DNA of 64,000 nt from Leptothrix cholodnii SP-6 (GCF_000019785.1 NC_010524.1:4080001-4144000); one strand, 5' to 3'. Shown: positions 1 through 9,949, numbered from the stretch's first letter. The notes: generated by a model from the letters alone, not told the origin. Program-made: numbers and translations.

Positions 1-354
1 GTCGCTGTGGCCGAACAGCCAGGGCGGATGCGCCTGCGTGTCGACATCGAGCGCCTGCAGCAAGGCCGGCAGCACCTCGTGCGCCTGGCGGTGCATGAAG
101 TCCAGGCCCCAGGCCTCCTCGACCGCACGCGGCGTCGAGCGGCCATAACCGGGGCGCGAATAGACCAGCCCGCGGCAATGCGCCGCCTCGCACAGCCGCT
201 GCGGGAAATCGCGCCACATCGACAAGGAGCCCAGCCCCTCGTGCAAAAAGACGATCAGCGGGGCGAGCGAGCGCTCCGGCGCGATCCATTGATGCTCGAT
301 GCTGACGCGGCGGCCGCGCCAGTCGATCTCGACGAATTGCGGGCCGGTGTTCAT
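1..354 (-). CDS. alpha/beta hydrolase, C-terminal part beyond window edge
   Basis: Partial gene: the first 118 codons are visible. They show an alpha/beta-hydrolase N-terminus with an HEGLGS oxyanion-hole motif at about residue 42 and end inside the nucleophile elbow (FGHSD, where a glycine would be expected next). The start ATG overlaps the stop of the benzoate-CoA ligase gene (ATGA), so the two are translationally coupled and this is the last visible gene of the leftward boxD operon. Hydrolases of this kind are common in box clusters, where a thioesterase or ring-opening role has been suggested. The substrate cannot be read from the sequence. The catalytic Asp and His lie outside the window. 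Confidence 0.8.
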   Translation of the reverse strand, partial: MNTGPQFVEIDWRGRRVSIEHQWIAPERSLAPLIVFLHEGLGSLSMWRDFPQRLCEAAHCRGLVYSRPGYGRSTPRAVEEAWGLDFMHRQAHEVLPALLQALDVDTQAHPPWLFGHSD

Positions 355-1946
355 TTCGAAGTGGCCTCTTTTTCGCGCAGCTTGAAACGCTGGATCTTGC
401 CGGTGGCGGTCTTGGGCAGGTCGCGCAGGAACTCGATCACGCGCGGGTACTTGTAGGGCGCGAGGCGATCCTTGACGAACTGCTTGAGCTCGTCCTCGCT
501 GGCCTCGGCACCGTCCTTGAGCACCACGAAGGCCTTGGTCTTGGTCAGGCCCTCGGCATCGGGCACGCCGATCACCGCGGCTTCGAGCACCGCCGGGTGC
601 TGCACCAGCGTGGCTTCGACCTCGAAGGGCGAGACGTAGATGCCGCTGACCTTGAGCATGTCGTCGCTGCGGCCCGAGTAGGTGTAGCTGCCGTCGGCAT
701 TGCGCACGTACTTGTCGCCGCTCTTGGTCCAGCCGCCCTGGAAGGTCTCGCGGGTCTTGGTCTGGTTAGCCCAGTACATCATGGCCGCGCTCGGGCCGTG
801 GATGTAGAGGTCGCCCGGTTCGCCGTCCGGCACCGGGCCGCCGTCCTCGCCGCGCAGCGCGATCTCGTAACCCGGCACCGGCCAGCCGGTGGTGCCGTAA
901 CGCACGCGCTCGGGGCGGTTGCTCAGGAAGATGTGCAGCATCTCGGTCGAGCCGATGCCGTCGACGATGTCGACGCCGAAATGGCGCTTGAAGCGCTCGC
1001 CCAGCTCGGCCGGCAAGGCCTCGCCGGCGGAAGACACCAGGCGCATCGCCACCTCCGATTGCGCCGGCAGCTTGGGCGAGGCCAGCATGCCGGCGAAACC
1101 GGTCGGCGCGCCGAAGAACACCGTCGGCTTCGCACCACCGACCTGACCGAGCCAGCGCTTGAAGGTGGCGTCGGGTGTCGGCCGTTCGGCCATCAGGAGG
1201 GTGGTGGCACCCACGCTCATCGGGAAGCTCAAGCCGTTGCCCAGTCCGTAGGCGAAGAACAGCTTGGCAGCCGAGAAGCAGACGTCGTCCTCGCGCAGCG
1301 CCAGCACGCCCTTGCCGTACAACTCGGCCGTCCAGTACGGATTGGCGTGCGAATGCACCGTGCCCTTGGGACGGCCGGTCGATCCCGACGAATAGAGCCA
1401 GAAGCCGGCGTCGTCACGCGCGGTGGTGGCCGGCTTGGCGAGCGGCGCCTGCGATTGAAGAAAGGTCTCGAACTCGACCTCGGCCGGATGCAGCGGCGCG
1501 ACCGGGCGCGACACGATCACCTTCTGCACCTCGTGGTCGCTCTTGACCATCGCCGCGGTCAGCGCCGGCAGCAGCGCGCCCGACACCAGCGCGGCCTGCG
1601 CGCGCGAGTGTTCGAGCATGTAGGCGTAATCGTCAGCCGTCAGCAGCGTGTTGACCGCCACCGGCACCAGGCCGGCGTACATCGCGCCCAGAAAGCTCAC
1701 CGGCCAGTCGTTGCAGTCGTGCATCAGCAGCAGGACGCGTTCTTCGCGTTTCAGCCCCAGCGCGCGCAGGCCCGCGGCGACGCGGCGCACACGTTCTTCG
1801 AGCGCGCCGTAGCTGAGCGTGCCGAGGTCGTCGATGAACGCGGCCTTGTCCGGGCGCGCGGCGTTGCATTCGATCAGGTGCTGCGCGAAGTTGAAGCGCT
1901 CGCCGGGCGGCGGCACCTGCAGGTCGGGGGTCGATTCGATGGACAT
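351..1946 (-). CDS. bclA: benzoate-CoA ligase
   Basis: A 531-residue acyl-adenylate-forming enzyme that activates benzoate to benzoyl-CoA with ATP and CoA, the entry step of the box pathway. The AMP-binding motif YSSGSTGRPKGT, the GIGSTEM motif, the hinge SGRSDDMLKVSG and the C-terminal catalytic lysine region KTATGKIQ are all present in order. Length matches the benzoate-CoA ligase family (about 525-535). I chose the ATG at 1946 rather than the one at 1970 because AGGAG lies seven bases before it and the family begins just ahead of the PPPGERFNFA region. The gene sits 33 bp downstream of boxD in the same operon and overlaps the following hydrolase by 4 bp. Substrate preference for benzoate is inferred from context and overall similarity. 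Confidence 0.93.
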   Translation of the reverse strand: MSIESTPDLQVPPPGERFNFAQHLIECNAARPDKAAFIDDLGTLSYGALEERVRRVAAGLRALGLKREERVLLLMHDCNDWPVSFLGAMYAGLVPVAVNTLLTADDYAYMLEHSRAQAALVSGALLPALTAAMVKSDHEVQKVIVSRPVAPLHPAEVEFETFLQSQAPLAKPATTARDDAGFWLYSSGSTGRPKGTVHSHANPYWTAELYGKGVLALREDDVCFSAAKLFFAYGLGNGLSFPMSVGATTLLMAERPTPDATFKRWLGQVGGAKPTVFFGAPTGFAGMLASPKLPAQSEVAMRLVSSAGEALPAELGERFKRHFGVDIVDGIGSTEMLHIFLSNRPERVRYGTTGWPVPGYEIALRGEDGGPVPDGEPGDLYIHGPSAAMMYWANQTKTRETFQGGWTKSGDKYVRNADGSYTYSGRSDDMLKVSGIYVSPFEVEATLVQHPAVLEAAVIGVPDAEGLTKTKAFVVLKDGAEASEDELKQFVKDRLAPYKYPRVIEFLRDLPKTATGKIQRFKLREKEATSK

Positions 1947-1979
1947 GGCTTGTCTCCTCTTCTGTGGCACGAGGCCGGC

Positions 1980-3539
1980 TCAGGCGGCCGGTGCTTGCAA
2001 CGCGGCGAGCACGGCGGTGCTGGCCTGCACGGCGCTGCGGCGGTGATAGAAGTTCAGGGCGCGTGCGCCACCGAGTTCCTCGCCGCCACCGGCGCGGCCG
2101 GGGCCGCCGTGCAGCGATTGCGGCATCACGTTGCCGTGGCCGGTGTGCAGCGCGCCGACGTCGGGCGAGATCACGTGCACGCGGCCGTGGCTGTCGGCCA
2201 GTTCGAGTGCCGCGGCGGCCAAGGCGGCCGGGTCGCTGCCGTAGATCGACGTCACCAGCGAACCCTGGCCGCGGCGCACCAGCGCCAGCGCGTGGGCCAT
2301 GTCGCGATAGGGCAGCAGCGTGGCGACGGGGCCGAAGACCTCGGTGTCGTGAACGAGGTGGGCGGCGTCGGCATCATGTGCGCCGAGCAGCGTCGGGCCG
2401 ACACAGCAGGCCAAGGCTGGATCGGCGTCGACCAGCGCGTGCGCAGCGCCGTCGTGCAGCACCTCGGCCTGGGTGCGCAACAAGGCGAGGCCTTCGCGCA
2501 CCGCGTTCAACTGCGCACGATTGACCAGCGCACCCATGCGCACGCTCTCGTTGCGCGGGTTGCCGACCGTCGTCTTGCCCAGCCGCGCCGAGATCGCTTC
2601 GGCGGCCGGCGCATACAGCGCCTCGGGCACGAAGACGCGCCGGATCGCGGTGCACTTCTGGCCCGACTTGACCGTCATCTCGCGCACCACCTCCTTGACG
2701 AACAGGTCGAACGCGGCGCTGCCGGGCACGTCGCCGGGCAGCAGCAGCGCCGAGTTGACGCTGTCGGCCTCGATGTTGACGCGCACCGAGCGCTGCACCA
2801 CCGCCGGGTGCGAGCGGATCACCGCGGCCGTCTCGGCCGAGCCGGTGAACGACACCACGTCGAAGGGCTGCAGCTGATCCATCAGCCCGGCCGACGAGCC
2901 GCAGATCACCGACAGCGCACCCGCGGGGAAGATGCCCGCGTCGACCACGTCCTTGACCATGCGTTGCGTCAGCCACGCGGTGGCGGTGGCCGGCTTGACG
3001 ATCACCGGCACGCCCGACAGCAGCGCGGGCGCAGCCTTCTCCCACAAGCCCCAGCTCGGGAAGTTGAAGGCGTTGATGAACAGCGCAACGCCACGCGTGG
3101 GTGTGAGCACGTGCTGCGACTGGAACAGCGGATCCTTGCCCAGCCGGGCCGCGTCGCCGTCGAGCATGCAACGCTGGTCGCCGAGTGCGTCACCCAGCTT
3201 GGCGTAGGTGCCGAGCGTGAACAGGCCGCCGTCGATATCGACCGCGGAGTCGTTCTTGACCGTGCCGCTGTTGGCGGTGGCGATCTCGTAATAAGCGTCG
3301 CGGTTCGCCTGCAGCACCTTGAGTGCAGCGGACAGCATCGCGGCGCGCTGACGGTAGGTCAATGCACGCAAGGCAGCGCCGCCCTGTTCGCGGGCGAAGT
3401 CGAAACCGGCGGCAAGGTCGAGGCCGGTGGCATCGACGCGGACCAGTTCGGTGCCGAGCACCGGGTCGAACAGCGCGGTGCCCGCGCCGCTGCCCTGTTG
3501 CCAGCGACCGGCGATGAAGTTGGAAAGCAGTTCGGTCAT
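1980..3539 (-). CDS. boxD: 3,4-dehydroadipyl-CoA semialdehyde dehydrogenase
   Basis: A 519-residue aldehyde dehydrogenase of the PaaZ-N/BoxD type. It oxidises the semialdehyde released by BoxC to 3,4-dehydroadipyl-CoA, using NADP+ in characterised homologues. The sequence carries the N-terminal LSNFIAGRWQQG region, the cofactor segment VVSFTGSAETA, and the catalytic cysteine in SGQKCTAIRRVF. Such BoxD proteins are longer than ordinary aldehyde dehydrogenases at the C-terminus, which fits. It lies 10 bp from the DUF4863 gene upstream and directly ahead of the ligase gene, all leftward from the promoter next to boxR. No frame damage is seen. Confidence 0.93.
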   Translation of the reverse strand: MTELLSNFIAGRWQQGSGAGTALFDPVLGTELVRVDATGLDLAAGFDFAREQGGAALRALTYRQRAAMLSAALKVLQANRDAYYEIATANSGTVKNDSAVDIDGGLFTLGTYAKLGDALGDQRCMLDGDAARLGKDPLFQSQHVLTPTRGVALFINAFNFPSWGLWEKAAPALLSGVPVIVKPATATAWLTQRMVKDVVDAGIFPAGALSVICGSSAGLMDQLQPFDVVSFTGSAETAAVIRSHPAVVQRSVRVNIEADSVNSALLLPGDVPGSAAFDLFVKEVVREMTVKSGQKCTAIRRVFVPEALYAPAAEAISARLGKTTVGNPRNESVRMGALVNRAQLNAVREGLALLRTQAEVLHDGAAHALVDADPALACCVGPTLLGAHDADAAHLVHDTEVFGPVATLLPYRDMAHALALVRRGQGSLVTSIYGSDPAALAAAALELADSHGRVHVISPDVGALHTGHGNVMPQSLHGGPGRAGGGEELGGARALNFYHRRSAVQASTAVLAALQAPAA

Positions 3540-3549
3540 GGTGTCTCGA

Positions 3550-4014
3550 TCACTTCGTGAATTCGATGCTGCCCGCGGGCAGCAGATACAGCACCAGCGC
3601 GCGGCCGTTCGAGACGGTCGGGCGGTGCGCGCTGCCGGGCGGGCAGACCAGCCAGCCGGCGGGGCGGCCGTCGAACAGGGCGCCGTCGTCGATCGGCATG
3701 ATCAGGTCGATCTCGCCGTTCGGGTGGGCGTGGTGCGGGCCGGCGATGTCGCGCATGTCGACCACGTCGACCGAGAAACCATCCAGGTCGTCGGCCGGCT
3801 TGAAGATGCGGCCGTAGCGCAGGCCGCCGCCTTCGCGGTTGCACAACCAGCCCTCGGCGACACCCTGCTCGCAGGACTGCTTGAGCTGCGCGTAGCTGGC
3901 GCTGCCGGCGCCGTGTTCGGCGTTGAGCCAGGCGTCGAGGGCGGCGTCGATCGGGCGGCCGGCGATCTGGCCGGTGATCTGGGCGATCCGGGTTCGGAAG
4001 GATTCGACTGACAT
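3550..4014 (-). CDS. DUF4863 / PnbB-like small protein of the box operon
   Basis: A 154-residue soluble protein, first gene of the leftward box operon. Residues about 75-150 look like a cupin-type beta barrel (DLDGFSVDVVDMRDIAGPHH, then HPNGEIDLIMP and a C-terminal LLPAGSIEF). The family is known as DUF4863; one studied group is 4-hydroxylaminobenzoate lyase of nitrobenzoate degraders. Because it is embedded with boxD and the ligase, a role tied to benzoate or a substituted benzoate is likely, but the reaction here is unknown. The ATG at 4014 is preferred over the one at 4047 because a GGAG precedes it by eight bases and the upstream extension looks like leader sequence. Confidence 0.75.
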   Translation of the reverse strand: MSVESFRTRIAQITGQIAGRPIDAALDAWLNAEHGAGSASYAQLKQSCEQGVAEGWLCNREGGGLRYGRIFKPADDLDGFSVDVVDMRDIAGPHHAHPNGEIDLIMPIDDGALFDGRPAGWLVCPPGSAHRPTVSNGRALVLYLLPAGSIEFTK

Positions 4015-4091
4015 GGGGACGGCTCCGTTCGATGGCCTTTGATGCATCCGGCTTGCGGGTCTCAGGCAGATGAATTATTGTGCTTGCGTGA

Positions 4092-4132
4092 ACGATAGAA
4101 CTCCCAAAACACCATGTCAAGCAATATAGTGC
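4092..4132 (-). promoter_or_regulatory. promoter of the boxD operon with BoxR-type operator
   Basis: Read on the minus strand, a perfect -35 TTGACA (4120-4115) is followed after 17 bp by TATCGT (4097-4092). Directly upstream of the -35, with no gap, is the 12-bp motif GCACTATATTGC (4132-4121). The same arrangement, an operator abutting a TTGAC -35, is seen at boxC on the other side of boxR. BzdR/BoxR proteins bind TGCA-containing repeats near their promoters and release them on benzoyl-CoA; that part is family knowledge. Confidence 0.65.
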
Positions 4133-5070
4133 ATGCACCCGGGTTAACACCGAGCGCACTGCCCGGCCTCGACGGCGAGGACAAGAATCCCTTTCTGGTC
4201 GCGCTGGGCGAGCGGGTGCGCTCGCTGCGCGCGCGTCGCGGCATGACACGCAAGGCGGTGGCGATCGCCGCCGACGTGTCCGAGCGGCACCTCGCCAATC
4301 TGGAATACGGCATCGGCAACGCCTCGATCCTGGTGCTGCTGCAGGTGGCCGGCGCGCTGCAGTGTTCACTGGCCGAACTGATCGGCGACATCACGACCTC
4401 GACACCCGAATGGCTGATGCTGCGCGAGCTGCTCGACGGCCGCGACGAGGCCACCTTGCGCCGGGTGCGCGTGGCGGTGGGCGACGTGCTCGGCATGGGC
4501 GGCGACGGCAGCCGCGAGCGCGGCGGCAGCGCCGCTCAGCGCAGCCCGCGGGTGGCGCTGATCGGCCTGCGTGGCGCGGGCAAGTCCACGCTCGGGCAGA
4601 TGCTGGCCGACGACCTGGGTTACCCGTTCGTCGAGCTCAGTCGCGAGATCGAGAAGTTCGCCGGCTGCAGCATCAGCGAGATCCAGGCGCTCTACGGCCA
4701 GAACGCCTACCGGCGCTACGAACGGCGCGCGGTCGAGGAGGCGATCCAGATCTACCCCGAAGCCGTGATCGCCACGCCGGGCGGCCTGGTGTCGGACGCC
4801 GCCACCTTCAACCTGCTGCTCGAACACTGCACCACCGTCTGGTTGCAGGCCGACGCCGAAGACCACATGAAGCGGGTGCGTGCGCAGGGCGACCTGCGGC
4901 CGATGGCGGCCAGCCGCGAGGCGATGGAAGACCTGCAGCGCATCCTGGCCGGCCGCGCCGCCTTCTATTCGAAAGCCGAGTTTCGGCTCGACACCAGCGC
5001 CCAGGCGCTTGAACAGACGTTCCGGGCGCTGCGCCAGATGGTGCGCGCAGGACTGCAAATCCCCGGGTAA
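4114..5070 (+). CDS. boxR: BoxR/BzdR-type benzoyl-CoA-responsive transcriptional regulator
   Basis: A 318-residue regulator with an N-terminal Xre-type helix-turn-helix (about residues 28-92) and a C-terminal shikimate-kinase-like domain (about 145-315) with an intact P-loop GLRGAGKS at 151-158. This fusion is the hallmark of BzdR/BoxR, which repress benzoate genes and use benzoyl-CoA as inducer. The shikimate-binding Asp motif of true kinases reads SREIE here, consistent with ligand sensing rather than kinase activity. It is divergent from the boxD operon and 114 bp upstream of boxC. The start is uncertain: the ATG at 4114 has no good ribosome-binding site, and the operator and -35 of the divergent promoter lie within the first codons. 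An in-frame GTG at 4129 is an alternative. Confidence 0.9.
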   Translation: MSSNIVHAPGLTPSALPGLDGEDKNPFLVALGERVRSLRARRGMTRKAVAIAADVSERHLANLEYGIGNASILVLLQVAGALQCSLAELIGDITTSTPEWLMLRELLDGRDEATLRRVRVAVGDVLGMGGDGSRERGGSAAQRSPRVALIGLRGAGKSTLGQMLADDLGYPFVELSREIEKFAGCSISEIQALYGQNAYRRYERRAVEEAIQIYPEAVIATPGGLVSDAATFNLLLEHCTTVWLQADAEDHMKRVRAQGDLRPMAASREAMEDLQRILAGRAAFYSKAEFRLDTSAQALEQTFRALRQMVRAGLQIPG

Positions 5071-5086
5071 ACACCCGGCACAAAGA

Positions 5087-5134
5087 TGCAATAGAGTGCT
5101 TGACCAGGCCAATACATGCAATATGATGCGTGCA
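5087..5134 (+). promoter_or_regulatory. boxC promoter with two BoxR-type operator copies
   Basis: A -35 TTGACC (5100-5105) and a -10 TATGAT (5122-5127) are separated by 16 bp. The motif TGCAATAGAGTGC (5087-5099) abuts the -35, and a second copy, TGCAATATGATGCGTGCA (5117-5134), covers the -10. The two ATGCAATA cores are exactly 30 bp apart, about three helical turns, so a regulator could bind both on one face and block polymerase. A further TGCA lies at 5151. Confidence 0.7.
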
Positions 5135-5184
5135 TCGGATTTCAGTTCATTGCACTTTGTGCTTCACCCTGAGGAGATCACCCC

Positions 5185-6852
5185 GTGAGCACCACCGCCC
5201 CCGTCAGCCGCGTCGACTACCAGACCCACCCGTCGCAATACCGTCACTGGAAGCTGAGCTTCGAGGGCTCGGTCGCCACGCTGGCCGCCGATTTCGATGA
5301 AAACGCCGGCCTGCGCCCGGGCTACAAGCTCAAGCTCAACAGCTACGACCTGGGCGTGGACATCGAGCTCAACGACGCCATCAACCGCGTGCGTTTCGAA
5401 CACCCCGAAGTGCGCACCGTGGTGCTGACCAGCGCCAAGGAAAAGGTCTTCTGCTCGGGCGCCAACATCTTCATGCTGGGTGTTTCGAGCCACGCCTGGA
5501 AGGTGAACTTCTGCAAGTTCACCAACGAGACCCGCAACGGCTTCGAAGACTCCTCGGCCAACTCGGGCCTGAAGTTCCTGGCCGCCGTCAACGGCGCCTG
5601 CGCCGGCGGCGGTTACGAGCTGGCACTGGCCTGCGACGAGATCATCCTGGTCGACGACCGCTCCAGCGCCGTCAGCCTGCCCGAAGTGCCGCTGCTGGGC
5701 GTGCTGCCCGGCACCGGCGGCCTGACCCGCGTGACCGACAAGCGCAAGGTGCGCCACGACCTGGCCGACATCTTCTGCACCACCACCGAAGGCGTGCGTG
5801 GCAAGAAGGCCAAGGACTGGCGCCTGGTCGACGACATCGTCAAGCCGGCCGCGTTTGCCGCCAAGGTGCAGGAGCGTGCACTCGAACTGGCCGCGCTGAG
5901 CGACCGCCCGGCCGACGGCAAGGGCGTGACGCTGGGCCGCCTCGAATGCACGATCGAAGCCGACGCGCTGCGTTATTCGAACGTCACAGTCGAGATCGAC
6001 CGCACCAAGCGCACCGCCACCTGGACCGTCAAGGCCCCCACCGGCGCACAGCCCACCGACATCGCCGGCATCGAAGCCGCGGGCGCCGCCTGGTATCCGC
6101 TGCAGATGGCGCGTGAACTCGAAGACGCGATCCTGCAGATGCGCACCAACGAACTCGAGATCGGCACCTGGCTGATCAAGACCGAAGGCGACGCCGCCGG
6201 CGTGCTGGCAATGGACGCCACGCTGCTGGCGCACAAGGACCACTGGCTGGTGCGCGAAACCACCGGCCTGCTGCGCCGCACGCTCAGCCGCCTGGACGTG
6301 TCCTCGCGCAGCCTGTTCGCGCTGATCGAAGCCGGTTCGTGTTTTGCCGGCACCTTCCTGGAACTCGCGCTGGCCTGCGACCGCAGCTATCAGCTGGCGC
6401 TGCCGGATGACGAAGCGCGCACGCCCAGGATCACCGTCGCCGAGACCAACTTCGGCCTCTACCCGATGGTCACCGGCCAGAGCCGCCTGGGCCGCCGCTT
6501 CTACGACGAAGCCGAACCGATGGCCGCCGTGCGCGCCGCGATCGGCCAGCCGCTCGACGCCGACGCCGCCTTCGCGCTGGGCCTGGTCACCAGCAACCCC
6601 GACGACATCGACTGGGCCGACGAGACCCGCATCGTGATCGAGGAGCGCGTGGCGATGAGCCCCGACGCGCTGACCGGCATGGAAGCGAACCTGCGCTTCA
6701 ATGGTCCCGAGAACATGTTCACGCGCGTGTTCGGCCGCCTGACGGCCTGGCAGAACTGGATCTTCCAGCGCCCGAACGCGGTCGGCGAAAAGGGCGCCCT
6801 CAAGGTCTACGGCAAGGGCGACAAGGCCGCCTTCGACTGGAACAGAGTTTGA
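5185..6852 (+). CDS. boxC: benzoyl-CoA-dihydrodiol lyase
   Basis: A 555-residue protein built from two crotonase-type halves. BoxC opens the ring of 2,3-epoxybenzoyl-CoA (or its dihydrodiol), releasing formate and 3,4-dehydroadipyl-CoA semialdehyde. The N-terminal half has the crotonase motifs SAKEKVFCSGANIFML and NGACAGGGYELALACDE; the second has FAGTFLELALACDR. Length matches the family (about 550-560). The start is a GTG at 5185, chosen because GAGGAGA at 5171-5177 is ideally spaced and the family begins close to this point. It is the first gene of boxC-boxB-boxA and follows the operator-flanked promoter. Confidence 0.95.
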   Translation: MSTTAPVSRVDYQTHPSQYRHWKLSFEGSVATLAADFDENAGLRPGYKLKLNSYDLGVDIELNDAINRVRFEHPEVRTVVLTSAKEKVFCSGANIFMLGVSSHAWKVNFCKFTNETRNGFEDSSANSGLKFLAAVNGACAGGGYELALACDEIILVDDRSSAVSLPEVPLLGVLPGTGGLTRVTDKRKVRHDLADIFCTTTEGVRGKKAKDWRLVDDIVKPAAFAAKVQERALELAALSDRPADGKGVTLGRLECTIEADALRYSNVTVEIDRTKRTATWTVKAPTGAQPTDIAGIEAAGAAWYPLQMARELEDAILQMRTNELEIGTWLIKTEGDAAGVLAMDATLLAHKDHWLVRETTGLLRRTLSRLDVSSRSLFALIEAGSCFAGTFLELALACDRSYQLALPDDEARTPRITVAETNFGLYPMVTGQSRLGRRFYDEAEPMAAVRAAIGQPLDADAAFALGLVTSNPDDIDWADETRIVIEERVAMSPDALTGMEANLRFNGPENMFTRVFGRLTAWQNWIFQRPNAVGEKGALKVYGKGDKAAFDWNRV

Positions 6853-6853
6853 C

Positions 6854-6922
6854 GCCCACCCCCGTTGCGGCTTGACGCCGCTCCCCCTCAAGGGGGCGCA
6901 CCTGGCAGCCCGGCAAAGCCGG
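6854..6922. repeat. GC-rich palindromic intergenic repeat, boxC-boxB gap
   Basis: This stretch holds a GTTGCGGC segment, a CCCCCTCAAGGGGG hairpin and a CCCGGCAAAGCCGG hairpin. It resembles, in reverse orientation and with differences, the elements at 40211-40279 and 54101-54163. In-frame read-through from an upstream ATG gives a long artificial BoxB N-terminus, which I reject. It may be a folded mRNA spacer within the operon. Confidence 0.5.
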
Positions 6923-6975
6923 ATCTGCGGGTGCTGCTTGATGAGTCCACCCACGATTTCCTGACGGAGCGATCC

Positions 6976-8403
<1,428 letters not shown>

Positions 8404-8420
8404 CCCGCGGCACGGCCCTG

Positions 8421-8440
8421 ACCGCATCCAGCGATGCGGT
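8421..8440. repeat. short perfect hairpin after boxB
   Basis: ACCGCATC and GATGCGGT form a perfect 8-bp stem around a CAGC loop, 18 bp after the boxB stop. No T-run follows, so it is more likely an RNA-stability or processing hairpin than a terminator. Confidence 0.55.
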
Positions 8441-8453
8441 CCGCCGCCCGGGA

Positions 8454-8547
8454 GCGTGAGCCCGGGTGGCCGACGTAGCGAAGTCAAGGAGGAGCCGGCC
8501 CCAGGCCGGCGGGGGACATGAGCGGAGTCGGTTACCCGGGCTCACGC
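8454..8547. repeat. long nested palindrome in the boxB-boxA gap
   Basis: A perfect 14-bp inverted repeat (GCGTGAGCCCGGGT at 8454-8467 and its complement at 8534-8547) encloses a second hairpin, CCGGCC/GGCCGG near 8495-8510. The whole 94-bp unit could fold into a cruciform or a strong mRNA hairpin. It looks like a REP-type intergenic element rather than a gene, and the boxA frame extended upstream through it (from 8549) is rejected. Confidence 0.6.
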
Positions 8548-8608
8548 GGTGCCACGAACCGACGACCAGCCAGACGACAGTGAACCCATAAAAAGCCGGA
8601 GACCCCCG

Positions 8609-9904
8609 ATGAACGCCCCCACCGACGCCGCCGTCATCAAGCAACACCTGATCGACCCCGAGATCTGCATCCGCTGCAACACCTGCGAGGCGATCTGCCC
8701 GGTGCAGGCGATCACGCACGACTCGCGCAACTACGTGGTCGACGCGGTCAAGTGCAACCTGTGCATGGCCTGCATCTCGCCCTGCCCGACCGGCTCGATC
8801 GACAACTGGCGCACCATGCCACGCGTGGTGGCCTACAGCATCGAGGATCAGTTCGGCTGGGACGAACTGCCGGCTGAACTGACCGCCGACCAGTTGGCCG
8901 AGGCCGGCGTGTCCGCCGATGCGGCGCCTGCGCTCGAACCCGTCACGCCGTCGCTGCCGGCTGCGGCCACGGGCGAGACGGCGTTCAACAGCGCGCAGTA
9001 CGGCGCGTCGCTGCCGCCCTGGTCGGCCGCGCATGCCTACACCAACCTCTACGGCGCCAAGGCGGCCGAGAAGTCGATCACCGCCACCGTGACCGGCAAC
9101 GTGCGCGTCACCGAGGTCGGCACCCAGGCCGGCCACGACTACGACACCCACCACATCGTGCTCGACTTCGGCGCGATGCCCTTCCCGGTGCTCGAAGGCC
9201 AGTCGATCGGCATCGTGCCACCCGGTGTCGACGCCAAGGGCCGCCCGCACCATGCCCGCCAGTATTCGATCGCCAGCCCGCGCAACGGCGAGCGGCCGGG
9301 CTACAACAACCTGTCGCTGACCATCAAGCGGGTGCTCGAAGATCACGCCGGCAACGCCGTGCGCGGCGTCGGCAGCAACTACATGTGCGACCTGCAGGTG
9401 GGCGACAAGGTGCAGGTGATCGGGCCGTTCGGCGCGAGCTTCCTGATGCCCAACCATCCGCGCAGCAACATCGTGATGATCTGCACCGGCACCGGCTCGG
9501 CGCCGATGCGGGCGATGACCGAATGGCGCCGCCGTCTGCGCAGTTCGGGCAAGTTCGAGGGCGGCAAGCTGATGCTGTTCTTCGGCGCGCGCACCAAGGA
9601 GGAGCTGCCCTACTTCGGCCCGCTGCAGAACCTGCCGAAGGATTTCATCGACCTGCACTTCGCCTTCTCCCGCACGCCGGGCCAGCCCAAGCGCTACGTG
9701 CAGGACCTGATGCGCGAACGCGCCGCCGACCTGGCGCCGCTGCTGGCCGACCCGAACACCTGCTTCTACGTCTGCGGCTTGAAGAGCATGGAAGAAGGCG
9801 TGGTGCTGGCGCTGCGCGACGTGGCGCAGCAGGCCGGGCTGAACTGGGACACGGTCGGTGCCGCGCTGAAGCAGCAGGGCCGCCTGCACCTCGAAACCTA
9901 TTGA
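8609..9904 (+). CDS. boxA: benzoyl-CoA 2,3-epoxidase, reductase subunit BoxA
   Basis: A 431-residue iron-sulfur flavoprotein that passes electrons from NADPH to BoxB. The N-terminus is a bacterial two-[4Fe-4S] ferredoxin, with cysteines at 20, 23, 26, 30 and 49, 52, 55, 59. After an Ala/Pro linker comes a ferredoxin-NADP+ reductase domain with [10 protein letters not shown] (FAD), [12 protein letters not shown] (NADP) and a C-terminal [11 protein letters not shown]. The ATG at 8609 is chosen because a GCCGGAG precedes it and translation starts just ahead of the first cysteine cluster. It completes the boxCBA operon and is followed by a hairpin at 9918-9949. Confidence 0.95.
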   Translation: MNAPTDAAVIKQHLIDPEICIRCNTCEAICPVQAITHDSRNYVVDAVKCNLCMACISPCPTGSIDNWRTMPRVVAYSIEDQFGWDELPAELTADQLAEAGVSADAAPALEPVTPSLPAAATGETAFNSAQYGASLPPWSAAHAYTNLYGAKAAEKSITATVTGNVRVTEVGTQAGHDYDTHHIVLDFGAMPFPVLEGQSIGIVPPGVDAKGRPHHARQYSIASPRNGERPGYNNLSLTIKRVLEDHAGNAVRGVGSNYMCDLQVGDKVQVIGPFGASFLMPNHPRSNIVMICTGTGSAPMRAMTEWRRRLRSSGKFEGGKLMLFFGARTKEELPYFGPLQNLPKDFIDLHFAFSRTPGQPKRYVQDLMRERAADLAPLLADPNTCFYVCGLKSMEEGVVLALRDVAQQAGLNWDTVGAALKQQGRLHLETY

Positions 9905-9917
9905 GCCGGCCCGGCTC

Positions 9918-9949
9918 GGGGGTTGGCCGCCGGATTGCGGCAAACCCCC
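9918..9949. terminator. hairpin after boxA, possible partial terminator
   Basis: GGGGGTTGGCCGC pairs with GCGGCAAACCCCC around a short loop (one bulge). It lies 14 bp past the boxA stop and ahead of a new promoter-like region. There is no clear T-tract, so termination would be partial or factor-dependent. Confidence 0.4.

Noticed and set aside
597..3560. A 987-codon plus-strand open frame over bclA and boxD
   Set aside because: Low-complexity Arg/Ala/His-rich translation, no recognisable motif; both minus-strand genes are clear enzymes.
8549..8608. Upstream in-frame start for boxA
   Set aside because: It lies at the edge of the long palindrome with no ribosome-binding site; the ATG at 8609 follows GCCGGAG and fits family length.
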